Below, one piece after another: positions 25,269 through 36,349 of a stretch of DNA of 64,000 nucleotides; position 1 is the stretch's first letter, and every line of letters starts with the position of its first letter. Made by a program: the position numbers and the translations under genes. The stretch is taken from assembly GCF_028446585.1 (NCBI RefSeq), contig NZ_JAPFQL010000001.1, forward strand, positions 1 to 64,000, read 5' to 3'. The stretch is from Intrasporangium calvum. Its GTDB lineage: Bacteria > Actinomycetota > Actinomycetes > Actinomycetales > Dermatophilaceae. The notes beneath the pieces are model-generated. The model searched no databases, was not told the DNA's origin, and saw only the letters and a program-made list of their open reading frames with translations.

Positions 25269-26513
25269 TCAGCCTCTGGCGCGCCGGACAACGGCACGGC
25301 CGGCCATCCCCGCGACGAGCACGGCGACTCCGGGGATGAGCGACTCGGTCGGCACGGTCGAGGCCAGCACGATGCAACCGACGAGCCCCACGACCTGCAG
25401 CGGGCGCGGATACAGCCGGTCCCGGCCGGACTGGGTCAAGGCAGCGGCGTTGGCCACGGCGTAGTAGGTCAGCACCCCAAAGGACGAGAAGCCGATGACC
25501 TCGCGCAGGTCGACGACGAGCACGAGCAGGGACACGATCGCCGCGAGCGCCACTTCGGCGACGTGCGGCACGGCGTACTTCGGGTGGACGCGGGCGAGCG
25601 GTGTGGGCAGGTCCCTCTCGCGCGCCATGGCGAGAGCCGTCCGGCCGACGCCGGCGATCAGCGACAGGAGCGCCCCGAGCGCCGCCACCGCGGCGGCCAC
25701 GATGACCACGGGACCGAGCCAGGCGGCATACGGCGTCGTCTCGGCGGCTGAACGCAAGGGCGCCTCAGTGGCGGCGAGCGCGGGCGCGCCGAGCCGGTCG
25801 AGCAGGACCCAGCCGGTGATGCCGTAGAGCGGCACGACGACGGCGAAGGAGATGACGATCGCCCGCGGGATGGTGCGGCGCGGATCGGTGACCTCCTCCC
25901 CCATGGTCGCGATCCGCGCGTACCCGGCGAAGGCGAAGAACAGCAGGGCGGCCGCCTGCGTCACTCCGGTCCAGCCCACCGGACCCGACTCCCCCACGTG
26001 GACTGGGGCCGTCCCCGCGACCACAGCCACGAGCGTGAGGGCGAGCAGGGCGAGGATCACCGCCACGAGCACCCGGGCGAGGCGGGCAGTGCGCGTCACG
26101 CCGTGGTAGTTCACGGCGGCGAGCCCGATGACGGCCGCGATGGCCACCGGCCGCTGCCAGGCCCCCGGGACGACATAGGCGGCGAAGGTCATCGCCATGG
26201 CGGCACAGCTGGCCGTCTTGCCGATGACGAAGCCCCACCCCGCGATGAAGCCCCACCAGTGGCCGAGGCGCTCGCGTCCGTAGACGTAGGTGCCGCCCGA
26301 TGTGGGGTACTGGGCGGCGAGCTGTGCGGAGGAGGTCGCGTTGCAGAAGGCCACGACGGCGGCGACGAGCAGGGCGAGGAGCAGCAACGCCCCTGCGGCG
26401 GCGGCCGCAGGGGCGAAGGCGGTGAAGAGACCGGCCCCGACCATGGACCCGACACCGATGTGGACGGCGTCGGTGGTCGAGAGGCGTCTGGCGAGCGAGG
26501 TCTGCGACGACAC
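25269..26513 (-). CDS. APC superfamily amino acid permease
   Basis: 414-residue membrane protein with 11-12 helices. Helix 1 shows the APC signature IGVGSMVGAGLFTAFAP with the broken-helix glycine motif; YPTSGGTYVYGRERLG in helix 2 region, FFAFAGYARIATMGEEV in helix 6 and ARERDLPTPLARVHPKYAVP near helix 8 are typical. Substrate unknown. GTG 26513 lies 6 nt after CAGACT, a variant of the TAGACT box seen elsewhere. The coding sequence has a 15/17 match to the dispersed repeat (25718-25734). Confidence 0.88.
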   Translation of the reverse strand: MSSQTSLARRLSTTDAVHIGVGSMVGAGLFTAFAPAAAAAGALLLLALLVAAVVAFCNATSSAQLAAQYPTSGGTYVYGRERLGHWWGFIAGWGFVIGKTASCAAMAMTFAAYVVPGAWQRPVAIAAVIGLAAVNYHGVTRTARLARVLVAVILALLALTLVAVVAGTAPVHVGESGPVGWTGVTQAAALLFFAFAGYARIATMGEEVTDPRRTIPRAIVISFAVVVPLYGITGWVLLDRLGAPALAATEAPLRSAAETTPYAAWLGPVVIVAAAVAALGALLSLIAGVGRTALAMARERDLPTPLARVHPKYAVPHVAEVALAAIVSLLVLVVDLREVIGFSSFGVLTYYAVANAAALTQSGRDRLYPRPLQVVGLVGCIVLASTVPTESLIPGVAVLVAGMAGRAVVRRARG

Positions 26514-26547
26514 GGCCGCAGTCTGTCACCCCGAGAGGCGGGCCGGG

Positions 26548-27159
26548 TCAGGCGCGCGAGGCGTCGGCGAGCAGGGCCTCGAAGGGGGTGATGTCCTCGA
26601 ACGGGTCGGTCGCACGAGGCGCCGGTGCGCCGGCGACGATCCGGACGAAGTCGGCGCCGGCCCGGTCGATCCGGGACCCCAGGCGGCCGGCCTCGATGCT
26701 CCCCCAGTCCTCGGAGGCCGCGAAGACCGCGACGGGTGCGACCAGGGCACCGAGGTAGGCGAAGAGCGGCCGCAGGGCGTGGTCGATGGCCAAGGAGTGG
26801 CGGGCCGTCCCGCCGGTCGCGCCGAGCAGCACCGGCTTGCCACGCAGGGCGTCCTTGGGCAGCACGTCGATGAGCATCTTGAAGAGGCCGCTGTAGGAAG
26901 CGCTGTAGATCGGCGTGGACACGATGAGGGCGTCGGCCGCCACGATCGCATCGAGGCGCTCCTGCAGCTCCGGTGACGCGAAGCCGGTGAGGACGTTGTT
27001 GGTCACGTCGTGGGCGACCTCGCGGACCTCGATGAGGTCCACCGCGACGTCGTGACCACCCAGGGCCCGGACGACCGACTCGGTGAGCCGGTCGGCGAGC
27101 AGCCGCGTGGAGGACGGGTCGGTGATGCCGGCCGTGATGACGGCGATTCGGGTGGTCAT
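26548..27159 (-). CDS. NAD(P)H-dependent FMN reductase (CE1759 family)
   Basis: Flavodoxin-fold reductase, 203 residues, that should supply reduced FMN to the luciferase-like monooxygenase encoded just upstream. Features: RIAVITAGITDPSSTRLLAD (FMN phosphate loop), STPIYSASYSGLFKMLIDVL around residue 80 and LLGATGGTARHS near 115. Start overlaps the monooxygenase stop by 4 bp. This LLM/reductase duo is recurrent in actinobacteria (CE1758/CE1759 of Corynebacterium efficiens), which supports the pairing. The compound oxidised is unknown. Confidence 0.88.
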   Translation of the reverse strand: MTTRIAVITAGITDPSSTRLLADRLTESVVRALGGHDVAVDLIEVREVAHDVTNNVLTGFASPELQERLDAIVAADALIVSTPIYSASYSGLFKMLIDVLPKDALRGKPVLLGATGGTARHSLAIDHALRPLFAYLGALVAPVAVFAASEDWGSIEAGRLGSRIDRAGADFVRIVAGAPAPRATDPFEDITPFEALLADASRA

Positions 27160-28331
27160 CGGCGGTCTCCGTTCGTGGCGGCGGGGGTCCGGGACTCGTC
27201 GGGCGAGCCGCCGGTCACGTCGTCGGCTGCGGCGTAGACCGTCGCATCGTGGCCGCCGCCGGCATTCGCGACGAGCGAGGCGTGGGTCGGGGCGTCCGGG
27301 ACGTGGGCGGGCTTGAGCGCTGCGAACTCCTTGCGCAGGACCGGCACGACCTGCTCGCCGAGGATGTCGAGCTGCTCGAGGACCGTCTTGAGCGGCAGGC
27401 CGGCGTGGTCCATCAGCCACAGCTGGCGCTGGTAGTCGCCGACGTAGTCGCGGTAGCCGAGCGTGGCCTCGATGACCTGCTGCGGGCTGCCGGCGAGCAG
27501 CGGCGTCTGGGCCATCATGTCCTCGAGCGAGGGGCCGTGACCGTAGACCGGGGCGTTGTCGAAGTAGGGGCGGAACTCGCGGATCGCGTCCTGGCTGTTG
27601 GGTCGGATGAAGACCTGGCCGCCGAGGCCGACGATCGCCTGGTCCGCGGAACCGTGGCCGTAGTGCTCGAAGCGGCGCCGGTAGAGCTGGACCATCTGCT
27701 TGGCGTGGGATGCGGGCCAGAAGATGTGGTTGGAGAAGAAGCCGTCACCGTAGTAGGCGGCCTGCTCGGCGATCTCGGGGCTGCGGATCGAGCCGTGCCA
27801 CACGAACGGCGGCACGCCGTCCAGCGGACGGGGCGTCGAGGTGAAGCCCTGAAGCGGCGTGCGGTACTTGCCCTGCCAGTTGACGACGTCCTCGCGCCAC
27901 AGCTTGTGCAGCAGGGCGTAGTTCTCGATGGCGAGCGGGATGCCGTCGCGGATGTCCTTGCCGAACCACGGGTAGACGGGGCCGGTGTTGCCGCGACCCA
28001 TCATCAGGTCGATCCGCCCGTCAGCGAGGTGCTGAAGGTAGGCGTAGTCCTCGGCGAGGCGCACCGGGTCGTTGGTGGTGATCAGGGTGGTGGAGGTCGT
28101 GAGGACGATCCGCTCCGTGACGGCCGCGAGGTGGGCCAGCAGCACGGTGGGGTTCGCCGGCGCGACGAAGGGCGGGTTGTGGTGCTCTCCGGTCGCGAAG
28201 ACGTCGAGGCCCACCTCCTCGGCCTTCTTGGCAATGGCGACGGTGGCCTTGATGCGCTCCTGCTCGGTGGGCGTGCGACCCGTCGTGGGGTCGGTCGTCA
28301 CGTCGCCGACGGTGAAGATCCCGAACTGCAT
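27156..28331 (-). CDS. Luciferase-like flavin-dependent monooxygenase (CE1758 family)
   Basis: 391-residue reduced-flavin-dependent oxygenase with a bacterial luciferase TIM barrel: MQFGIFTVGD at the start, TGEHHNPPFVAPANP near 47, TTLITTNDPVRLAEDYA, RIDLMMGRGNTGPVYPWFG near 105 and a C-terminal Ala/Thr-rich tail of about 40 residues. Probably works with the coupled FMN reductase downstream. ATG 28331 has AGGAG at 28345-28341. The upstream gap holds a long AT-rich dyad (28346-28376), so expression is likely repressed until an inducer, perhaps a quinone or electrophile, is present; that is inference. Confidence 0.9.
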   Translation of the reverse strand: MQFGIFTVGDVTTDPTTGRTPTEQERIKATVAIAKKAEEVGLDVFATGEHHNPPFVAPANPTVLLAHLAAVTERIVLTTSTTLITTNDPVRLAEDYAYLQHLADGRIDLMMGRGNTGPVYPWFGKDIRDGIPLAIENYALLHKLWREDVVNWQGKYRTPLQGFTSTPRPLDGVPPFVWHGSIRSPEIAEQAAYYGDGFFSNHIFWPASHAKQMVQLYRRRFEHYGHGSADQAIVGLGGQVFIRPNSQDAIREFRPYFDNAPVYGHGPSLEDMMAQTPLLAGSPQQVIEATLGYRDYVGDYQRQLWLMDHAGLPLKTVLEQLDILGEQVVPVLRKEFAALKPAHVPDAPTHASLVANAGGGHDATVYAAADDVTGGSPDESRTPAATNGDRR

Positions 28332-28345
28332 GTGTCCCAGCTCCT

Positions 28346-28376
28346 ATTAGTTGATGATTCAATCATACCAACTAAT
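28346..28376. promoter_or_regulatory. 31-bp AT-rich dyad upstream of the flavin monooxygenase operon
   Basis: ATTAGTTG (28346-28353) and CAACTAAT (28369-28376) are exact inverse arms around a second perfect dyad ATGATT-C-AATCAT (28354-28366). It ends next to the ribosome binding site, so a bound protein would block transcription. The regulator is not in the immediate neighbourhood. Confidence 0.6.
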
Positions 28377-28412
28377 CGGGTCCCCCGGCCATTCCCGGCC
28401 AGGCACAGTCAT

Positions 28413-28429
28413 GTCGTATGCCGCTGGGC
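28413..28429 (-). repeat. Dispersed 17-bp repeat, copy 4 (1 mismatch)
   Basis: GTCGTATGCCGCTGGGC, one base from the consensus, in the divergent gap between the flavin monooxygenase and the TrmH-type gene. Confidence 0.7.
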
Positions 28430-28504
28430 TCGGTTCACCGATCCCCTGCCCTCTTGCTCCGGTGGCGTCTCCGAGCAGGCCGGCGCTCGTGGGATCCTGA
28501 CCGC

Positions 28505-29260
28505 GTGACCCCAGAGATCTCCCCCAAGGACCGCTTCATCACGGTCTACGGACGCAACCCGGTGCACGAGGTGCTGCTCGATCCCGACCTCCACGTCGAC
28601 AAGGTCGTCATCGCCGACACGGCTCGGGGCTCGGGCCTGACGGAGATCCGCCGGGCCGCCGGTCGACGCGGGATCACGGTCCAGACGGCGCCGGCCGAAC
28701 GCGTCAAGAAGCTCGCCGGCAACGGACGCCAGGACCAGGGTGTCTTCGCCGACGTCGTCGCGCCGCGGATGCTGCCGCTCGAGGTCGCCCTCGCGCACGC
28801 CGACCTGCGCACGGTCCTCGTGCTCGACGGCATCACGACGCCGGCCAACGTCGGGATGATCATCAGGTCAGCCACCGCCGCTGGGATCGACGGGATCGTG
28901 GTCCCGCGTCGTGGCGTGGCCTCCATCGACCCGCTCGTCGTCAAGGCCTCCGCCGGGGTCGCCTTCAAGGCGCCGATCCTCAAGGCCTTCACCGCCGAGG
29001 AGGCTGTCGGGGCGCTCAAGGACAACGGCTTCCACATCGTCGGCCTGGACGCCGACGGCGACGACGACCTCTTCACCGCCCACCTGCGCGACCGGGTCGC
29101 CTTCGTCCTCGGCAGCGAGACGGCCGGGCACGGGCCGGAGGTCGCCCGCCTCGTCGACAGCTGGGTCTCGATCCCGATGACGGGCGGCGTCGAGTCGCTC
29201 AACGTCGCGGCCGCGGCAGCGGTCGTGTGCTTCGAGCTGGTCCGCCGCGCCCGGGCCTGA
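28505..29260 (+). CDS. TrmH/SpoU family RNA 2'-O-methyltransferase
   Basis: SPOUT-class methyltransferase, 251 residues. N-terminal substrate-binding domain (YGRNPVHEVLLDPDLHVDKV, then DQGVFADVV) as in RlmB, then the knotted SAM domain with TPANVGMIIRSATAAGIDGI, FVLGSETAGHGPEV and IPMTGGVESLNVAAAAAV. The target (23S rRNA or tRNA) is not certain. I chose GTG 28505 because the frame upstream runs through the dispersed repeat and is not conserved. Monocistronic; convergent with phzF-like gene. Confidence 0.87.
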   Translation: MTPEISPKDRFITVYGRNPVHEVLLDPDLHVDKVVIADTARGSGLTEIRRAAGRRGITVQTAPAERVKKLAGNGRQDQGVFADVVAPRMLPLEVALAHADLRTVLVLDGITTPANVGMIIRSATAAGIDGIVVPRRGVASIDPLVVKASAGVAFKAPILKAFTAEEAVGALKDNGFHIVGLDADGDDDLFTAHLRDRVAFVLGSETAGHGPEVARLVDSWVSIPMTGGVESLNVAAAAAVVCFELVRRARA

Positions 29261-29283
29261 GCCCGGAGCCAGTCAGGTGCCGG

Positions 29284-30153
29284 TCAGGTGCCGGCGGCGA
29301 CGGTCCCGCTGCCGACCTCGGTGACCCTCCCCCCGACGAAGACGGTGCCCTCCTCGTCGATGGCGAGGTCGAGGCGCGACGGCCGCCCCACCTGAGCGCC
29401 CTGCGAGATGGTGACCTGCTGGCCCCTGCGTCCGGACAGCGCCAGGTGGCTGCCGAGGTTGGCCGCCGCGGAGCCGGTCGCCGGGTCCTCCTCGAGGGCG
29501 CTGCCACTCGCGGCGAAGAGCCGAGAGGTGACCGTCGACTCCCCCGTCCAGGCCCAGACGTAGACCTGCGGCTCACGGCCGGGCACGGACAGCTGACCGT
29601 GCAGCCCGCGAACATCCGGTGTGCACGCCGCGACCGCGCCGGCATCGGTGAGCTCGATGATGAGCTGTTCCACCCCGGCGTCGACCCAGTGCGCGCCTCC
29701 GACGACCACCGAGGCATCGTCGATGCCCAGCACCGCTGCGACCTCAGCGGGCGACCGCTCCAGAGGTCGGGAGACGGCGGCGCTGGCCCGCAGCCGCCAG
29801 CCACCCTCGATCCGCTCGACCGGGATGCGGCCGGCGGGCATCGACAAGGTGACCGCTGCGGGCCGAGCTCCGCCTGCCGCTGCAAGGTCCGCGACGACGT
29901 GGGCCGTGCCGAGGGTGGGGTGCCCAGCGAAGGGCATCTCGTAGGACGCCGTGAAGATCCGCACGTCGGCCTCCGCCGCCGTGAGGTCGGCCGCCGTGAT
30001 GAAGGTCGTCTCGCTGAGGTTGAACTGCCGGGCCCAGGCCTGCAGCTGCGCATCGTCGAGAGAGCCGGCCTCCTCGAACACACAGAGCGGGTTGCCCGAG
30101 AAGGGATCTCCGTCGACGGAGAAGACGTTGAGCAGTCGGAACCTGAGCGTCAT
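29284..30153 (-). CDS. PhzF family isomerase/epimerase
   Basis: 289-residue protein with the two-lobed diaminopimelate epimerase-like fold. Family motifs: DGDPFSGNPLCVFEEAG at about 14-30, FNLSETTFI with the catalytic Glu near residue 45, FTASYEMPFAGHPTLGTAHV near 68 and EEDPATGSAAANLG near 225. No phenazine genes are nearby, so the substrate is unknown. ATG 30153. The stop lies in a small tandem duplication (GTCAGGTGCCG twice, 29274-29295). Confidence 0.88.
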   Translation of the reverse strand: MTLRFRLLNVFSVDGDPFSGNPLCVFEEAGSLDDAQLQAWARQFNLSETTFITAADLTAAEADVRIFTASYEMPFAGHPTLGTAHVVADLAAAGGARPAAVTLSMPAGRIPVERIEGGWRLRASAAVSRPLERSPAEVAAVLGIDDASVVVGGAHWVDAGVEQLIIELTDAGAVAACTPDVRGLHGQLSVPGREPQVYVWAWTGESTVTSRLFAASGSALEEDPATGSAAANLGSHLALSGRRGQQVTISQGAQVGRPSRLDLAIDEEGTVFVGGRVTEVGSGTVAAGT

Positions 30154-30189
30154 GGCCCCAGTCTGCCGCGGTGCCGCTAGATTTCGGCC

Positions 30190-30849
30190 ATGGCCAAGCC
30201 CGATGGCGTCGTCCCCGGCAGCATCTACCTCTTCCGTCATGGCGAGACCGAGTGGTCGCTGAGCGGCCAGCACACCGGCACCACGGACCTGCCGCTGCTC
30301 CCCGAGGGAGAGGCCGCCGCCCGGGAGCTCGCCGACATCCTGCGCCACCGGCGCTTCGAGCGGGTCCTCGTCTCACCCCTGCAGCGCGCCCGTCACACGG
30401 CCGAGCTGGCCGGGCTCGGCGACTTCGAGGTCGAGCCGCTCCTGCGCGAGTGGGACTACGGCGCCTACGAGGGGATCACCACCGTCGAGATCTCGGAGCG
30501 GCTCGGCCGCCCCTGGGAGGTCTTCACCGACGGGGTCGCGCCCGGGGAGACTCCCGGCGAGACCGTCGAGGAGGTCGCCGCCCGCGCCCAGCAGGTCATC
30601 GACAAGGTCTGGCCGAACCTCGAGCGCGGCAATGTCGCCCTCTTCGGGCACGGTCACGCCCTCCGGGTCCTCACCGCCGTCTGGCTCGGCGAGAACCCCC
30701 GCTTCGGACAGCACCTCATCCTCGATGCGGGCTCGATGAGTGTGCTCACCCACCACCGGTCGACCCGTTGCATCGGCACCTACAACCTCTCCCCGTGGCG
30801 CCTGCTCAAGGACTCGACCCCCGACTCGACCCCCGACTCAACCACCTAG
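30190..30849 (+). CDS. Histidine phosphatase superfamily protein
   Basis: 219-residue phosphoglycerate-mutase-like phosphatase. LFRHGETEWSLSGQHTG holds the phosphate-binding RHG with catalytic His17; RVLVSPLQRARHTAEL, LREWDYGAYEG with the acid/base Glu region, and FGHGHALRVLTAVWLGE with the second His are all present. The substrate is not predictable; acid phosphatase activity is likely. Its C terminus ends in a 12-bp tandem repeat (DSTPDSTPDSTT). Divergent from phzF-like gene by 36 bp. A dispersed repeat copy lies 27 bp beyond its stop. Confidence 0.9.
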   Translation: MAKPDGVVPGSIYLFRHGETEWSLSGQHTGTTDLPLLPEGEAAARELADILRHRRFERVLVSPLQRARHTAELAGLGDFEVEPLLREWDYGAYEGITTVEISERLGRPWEVFTDGVAPGETPGETVEEVAARAQQVIDKVWPNLERGNVALFGHGHALRVLTAVWLGENPRFGQHLILDAGSMSVLTHHRSTRCIGTYNLSPWRLLKDSTPDSTPDSTT

Positions 30850-30875
30850 GGACGGAGCCGGGGCCGCGGGAGCGA

Positions 30876-30892
30876 GCCCAGCGGCATACGAC
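30876..30892 (+). repeat. Dispersed 17-bp repeat, copy 5 (1 mismatch)
   Basis: GCCCAGCGGCATACGAC, one base from consensus, in the convergent gap between the histidine phosphatase and the GCS2 gene. Confidence 0.7.
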
Positions 30893-30919
30893 CGCATCCT
30901 GATCAGCCCCCCGCGGGGG

Positions 30920-32410
30920 TCAGCGGTCAGACGGCAGCTCCCACTCGTGGACCGGCTCGTTGGCGCTCATCCCCTCGATGTAGGCGGCGAGCATCTCGCG
31001 CAGCGCCCGGTCGCGAGGCAGGCCCCGCGCCTCGAGCCGAGCCACGCACTCGGCCTGCCAACAGGCGCCGTTGGTGGCCTTGAGGCACCGTTGCTCGATG
31101 ATGGTGAGGAAGCGATCCCGGACCTTCTGGGACACCCCCCAGCGCTCGAGCCCCTGATGGGCCATCGGCAGCAGCCGGCGCAGGACGAGCTCCGTCGCCG
31201 GCACCTCACCGAGCCCCGGCCAGTACGTCCGGGCATCGATCCCGAGGCGCGCCCCCTCCTCGAAGTTGGCCTCGGCCGCCGAGAAGCTCATCCGCGTCCA
31301 CACCGGGCGGTCCTCCTCCGCGAGGACCCGGATGACGCCGTAGTAGAAGGCGGCATTGGCCAGGACGTCGGCGATGCTCGGCCCGGCGGGCAGCACGCGG
31401 TTCTCGACCCGCAGGTGCGGACGGCCCTGGACGATGTCGTAGATCGGGCGGTTCCAGCGATACACCGTGCCGTTGTGCAGCCGCAGCTCCTTGAGCTCCG
31501 GGACCGCACCGCTCTCGAAGACCTCCTCGGGCTCCTCTTCCGAGATCTCCGGCAACAGGGCCGGGAAGTAGCGGACGTTCTCCTCGAACAGGTCGAAGAT
31601 CGAGGTGATCCAGCGCTCGCCGAACCACACCCGCGGCCGGACGCCCTGGTTCTTCAGCTCCACCGAGCGCGTGTCGGTCGCCTGGGTGAAGAGCGGGATG
31701 CGCGTCTCCGCCCAGAGACGCTGGCCGAGGAAGAACGGCGAGTTGGCCCCCACGGCCAGCTGGGGCCCGGCGAGGACCTGGGCGGCGTTCCAGTGGTCCG
31801 CGAATCGCTCCGGCTGCACCTGCAGATGCAGCTGCATGGACGTGCATGCCGACTCGGGGGCCAGCGAGTCGGAGTACCGGGCGATCCGCTCGCCGGTCGG
31901 GCCCTCCAGCTCGAGCCACACGTCCTCGCCCCGCGCGTCGAGCACCGCGTTGTTGAGCGCCGCGTAGCGGATGTTCTCGCTGATCCAGTCACCCTCGAAG
32001 TGCTCCGGCATGACCGTCGGCAGGATGCCGATGGCGACGATGCCGGTGTCCAGCTCCGCAGCCCGCGCCGAGGCATGGTTGAGCGACTCGCGAAGGTGCT
32101 CCTCGAGCTCGAGCGCGGCGTCACCCGGCAGCGGCCGCGGGTGGACGTTGAGCTCGATGTTGTAGCGGGCCAGCTCGGTCTGGTAGTTCGGGTCCGCGAT
32201 CTGCTCGAGCACCGTCTGGTTGTCGAGCTTCGGGCCGAGGTCGCCGTTGACCAGGTTGAGCTCGATCTCGAGCCCCGTCATCGGACGGTCGAACTCGAAC
32301 TGGCTGTGCCCCAGCATCCGCTCGAACACGTCAAGGTCGCGGCGCACCTTCTCGCGGTACTGCTGCCGCTGCTCCCGGGTGTACCTGGCCTGTTCGACGT
32401 CGGCTCCCAC
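30920..32410 (-). CDS. Glutamate-cysteine ligase-like protein, GCS2 family
   Basis: 496-residue carboxylate-amine ligase of the GCS2 class, related to YbdK and actinobacterial gamma-glutamyl ligases. N terminus YTREQRQQYREKVRRDLDVF, then MTGLEIELNLVN with the ATP/metal Glu residues, YNIELNVHPRPL, SMQLHLQVQPERFADHWNAA and ANSPFFLGQRLWAETRIPLF. GTG 32410 is the start used by similar proteins (VGADVEQA); the frame upstream is non-coding. The product (gamma-glutamylcysteine or another gamma-glutamyl amide) cannot be settled here. The stop abuts a 12-bp palindrome CCCCCGCGGGGG (30908-30919). Confidence 0.85.
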   Translation of the reverse strand: MGADVEQARYTREQRQQYREKVRRDLDVFERMLGHSQFEFDRPMTGLEIELNLVNGDLGPKLDNQTVLEQIADPNYQTELARYNIELNVHPRPLPGDAALELEEHLRESLNHASARAAELDTGIVAIGILPTVMPEHFEGDWISENIRYAALNNAVLDARGEDVWLELEGPTGERIARYSDSLAPESACTSMQLHLQVQPERFADHWNAAQVLAGPQLAVGANSPFFLGQRLWAETRIPLFTQATDTRSVELKNQGVRPRVWFGERWITSIFDLFEENVRYFPALLPEISEEEPEEVFESGAVPELKELRLHNGTVYRWNRPIYDIVQGRPHLRVENRVLPAGPSIADVLANAAFYYGVIRVLAEEDRPVWTRMSFSAAEANFEEGARLGIDARTYWPGLGEVPATELVLRRLLPMAHQGLERWGVSQKVRDRFLTIIEQRCLKATNGACWQAECVARLEARGLPRDRALREMLAAYIEGMSANEPVHEWELPSDR

Positions 32411-32463
32411 GAGCCGAGACAACCACAGATGGTGCCTCGGCGCGAGGGATTCCGACGGGCGTG

Positions 32464-35373
<2,910 letters not shown>

Positions 35374-35383
35374 CGGGGCTCCT

Positions 35384-35416
35384 GACGGGACGAGCGGACA
35401 ACACACGCTCCCCGTC
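35384..35416 (-). promoter_or_regulatory. Hairpin next to the gcvP ribosome binding site (riboswitch expression platform)
   Basis: Inverse arms around 35384-35396 and 35406-35416 give an 11-bp stem with a 2-nt bulge and a 9-nt loop. It ends immediately before the AGGAG ribosome binding site, consistent with translational control by the aptamer upstream. Confidence 0.5.
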
Positions 35417-35442
35417 TGTCGGAGCCGGCAGCGGTGCCCGCG

Positions 35443-35560
35443 TCCTTCAGAGTGCCTCGCCACATGGTCCGGGTGCCTGAGAGGTTCCGGGGATGTTGCC
35501 CCTTCGGCGCCTCGTTGAACTCAGGCGACGGACACCTGACGCCGACGAGGACTCTCCCAT
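35443..35560 (-). ncRNA. Glycine riboswitch (single aptamer) upstream of gcvP
   Basis: The minus strand reads GGGAGAGTCC at the 5' end (near 35558), then the conserved core CGCCGAAGGGGCAA and GGAACCTCTCAGGCAC, and closes with ACTCTGAAGG (near 35444). These are the P1-P3 elements and junctions of the glycine aptamer. I see one full aptamer of about 118 nt; no second GCCGAAGG core follows, so it is a singlet rather than the common tandem form. Binding glycine should switch gcvP on. Confidence 0.9.
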
Positions 35561-35582
35561 GTGGTTTGGACGGCTGGGCTCA

Positions 35583-35588
35583 AACCTA
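35583..35588 (-). promoter_or_regulatory. -10 box TAGGTT of the gcvP riboswitch transcript
   Basis: TAGGTT on the minus strand lies about 23 nt before the first aptamer base, a fitting place for the transcript start near 35576. Confidence 0.4.
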
Positions 35589-35614
35589 CCAGTCGGTGCC
35601 CGGATCGGGGACGG

Positions 35615-36199
35615 TCACGCCATGCGGCGAGCTTGCCGGCGAGCAGTGAGCTCGTCGTCCGGGTGATCCACGGCGGGGCCGACTTCGGCACGCTCGCTCG
35701 GCAGCTGGGCCAGCTCGCCCTCCACCTCACGCCAGACCCGGCCGACCGCGATGCCGAACACGCCTTGACCACCCTGGACGAGGTCGATGACCTCATCGGC
35801 GGACGTGCACTCGTAGACGGAGGCGCCGTCGCTCATCAACGTGATCTGGGCGAGATCCTCCACGCCACGCTCGCGCAGGTGCTCGATCGCGACCCGGATC
35901 TGGTGCAGCGACACACCCGTGTCCAGCAGTCGCTTGACCACCTTCAGGACGAGGATGTCGCGGAAGCCGTAGAGGCGCTGGGTGCCCGATCCGGTGGCGC
36001 CCCGGACGGACGGCTCAACGAGGCCCGTCCGGGCCCAGTAGTCGAGCTGGCGGTAGGTGATCCCGGCGGCGCGGCAGGCCGTGGGCCCGCGGTAGCCGAC
36101 GTCCTCGGTGAGGTCCGGGAGGTCGTCGGTGAAGAGCATCCCCTGCGAGGCAACCGGAGCGCGCCCGCCCGCCGGGGCGGCATCCTCGATGGCAGCCAT
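35615..36199 (-). CDS. MerR family regulator (Rv1830/ResR-like)
   Basis: 194-residue MerR-type protein with the DNA-binding domain at about residues 33-105: GYRGPTACRAAGITYRQLDY, WARTGLVEPSVRGATGSGTQ, RLYGFRDILVLKVVKRLLDT. It lacks metal-binding cysteines; a short C-terminal domain follows. The position between gcvP and the bifunctional nuclease matches Rv1830 of M. tuberculosis (called ResR, a growth/cell-cycle regulator). ATG 36199 with GAGAGGGA upstream. An imperfect dyad (36249-36266) in the 150-bp gap may be its own site. Confidence 0.88.
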   Translation of the reverse strand: MAAIEDAAPAGGRAPVASQGMLFTDDLPDLTEDVGYRGPTACRAAGITYRQLDYWARTGLVEPSVRGATGSGTQRLYGFRDILVLKVVKRLLDTGVSLHQIRVAIEHLRERGVEDLAQITLMSDGASVYECTSADEVIDLVQGGQGVFGIAVGRVWREVEGELAQLPSERAEVGPAVDHPDDELTARRQARRMA

Positions 36200-36248
36200 G
36201 CGAGTCCCTCTCTTTCGGAACCGGGCGTCGCGCAGACGACATCCAGGT

Positions 36249-36266
36249 AACTACAGTCACGTTGTT
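36249..36266. promoter_or_regulatory. Imperfect dyad AACTAC-N6-GTTGTT upstream of the MerR gene
   Basis: Five of six arm positions match in inverse orientation with a 6-nt spacer, similar in architecture to MerR-family operators. Weak on its own. Confidence 0.3.
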
Positions 36267-36349
36267 CACTTCGACGGTAGAACCAGGGTCCCCCACCGTC
36301 AATCACCACCGTCCCGGCCGAGCGTCGTGTCGCGCGGCCGGCGCGTGGA

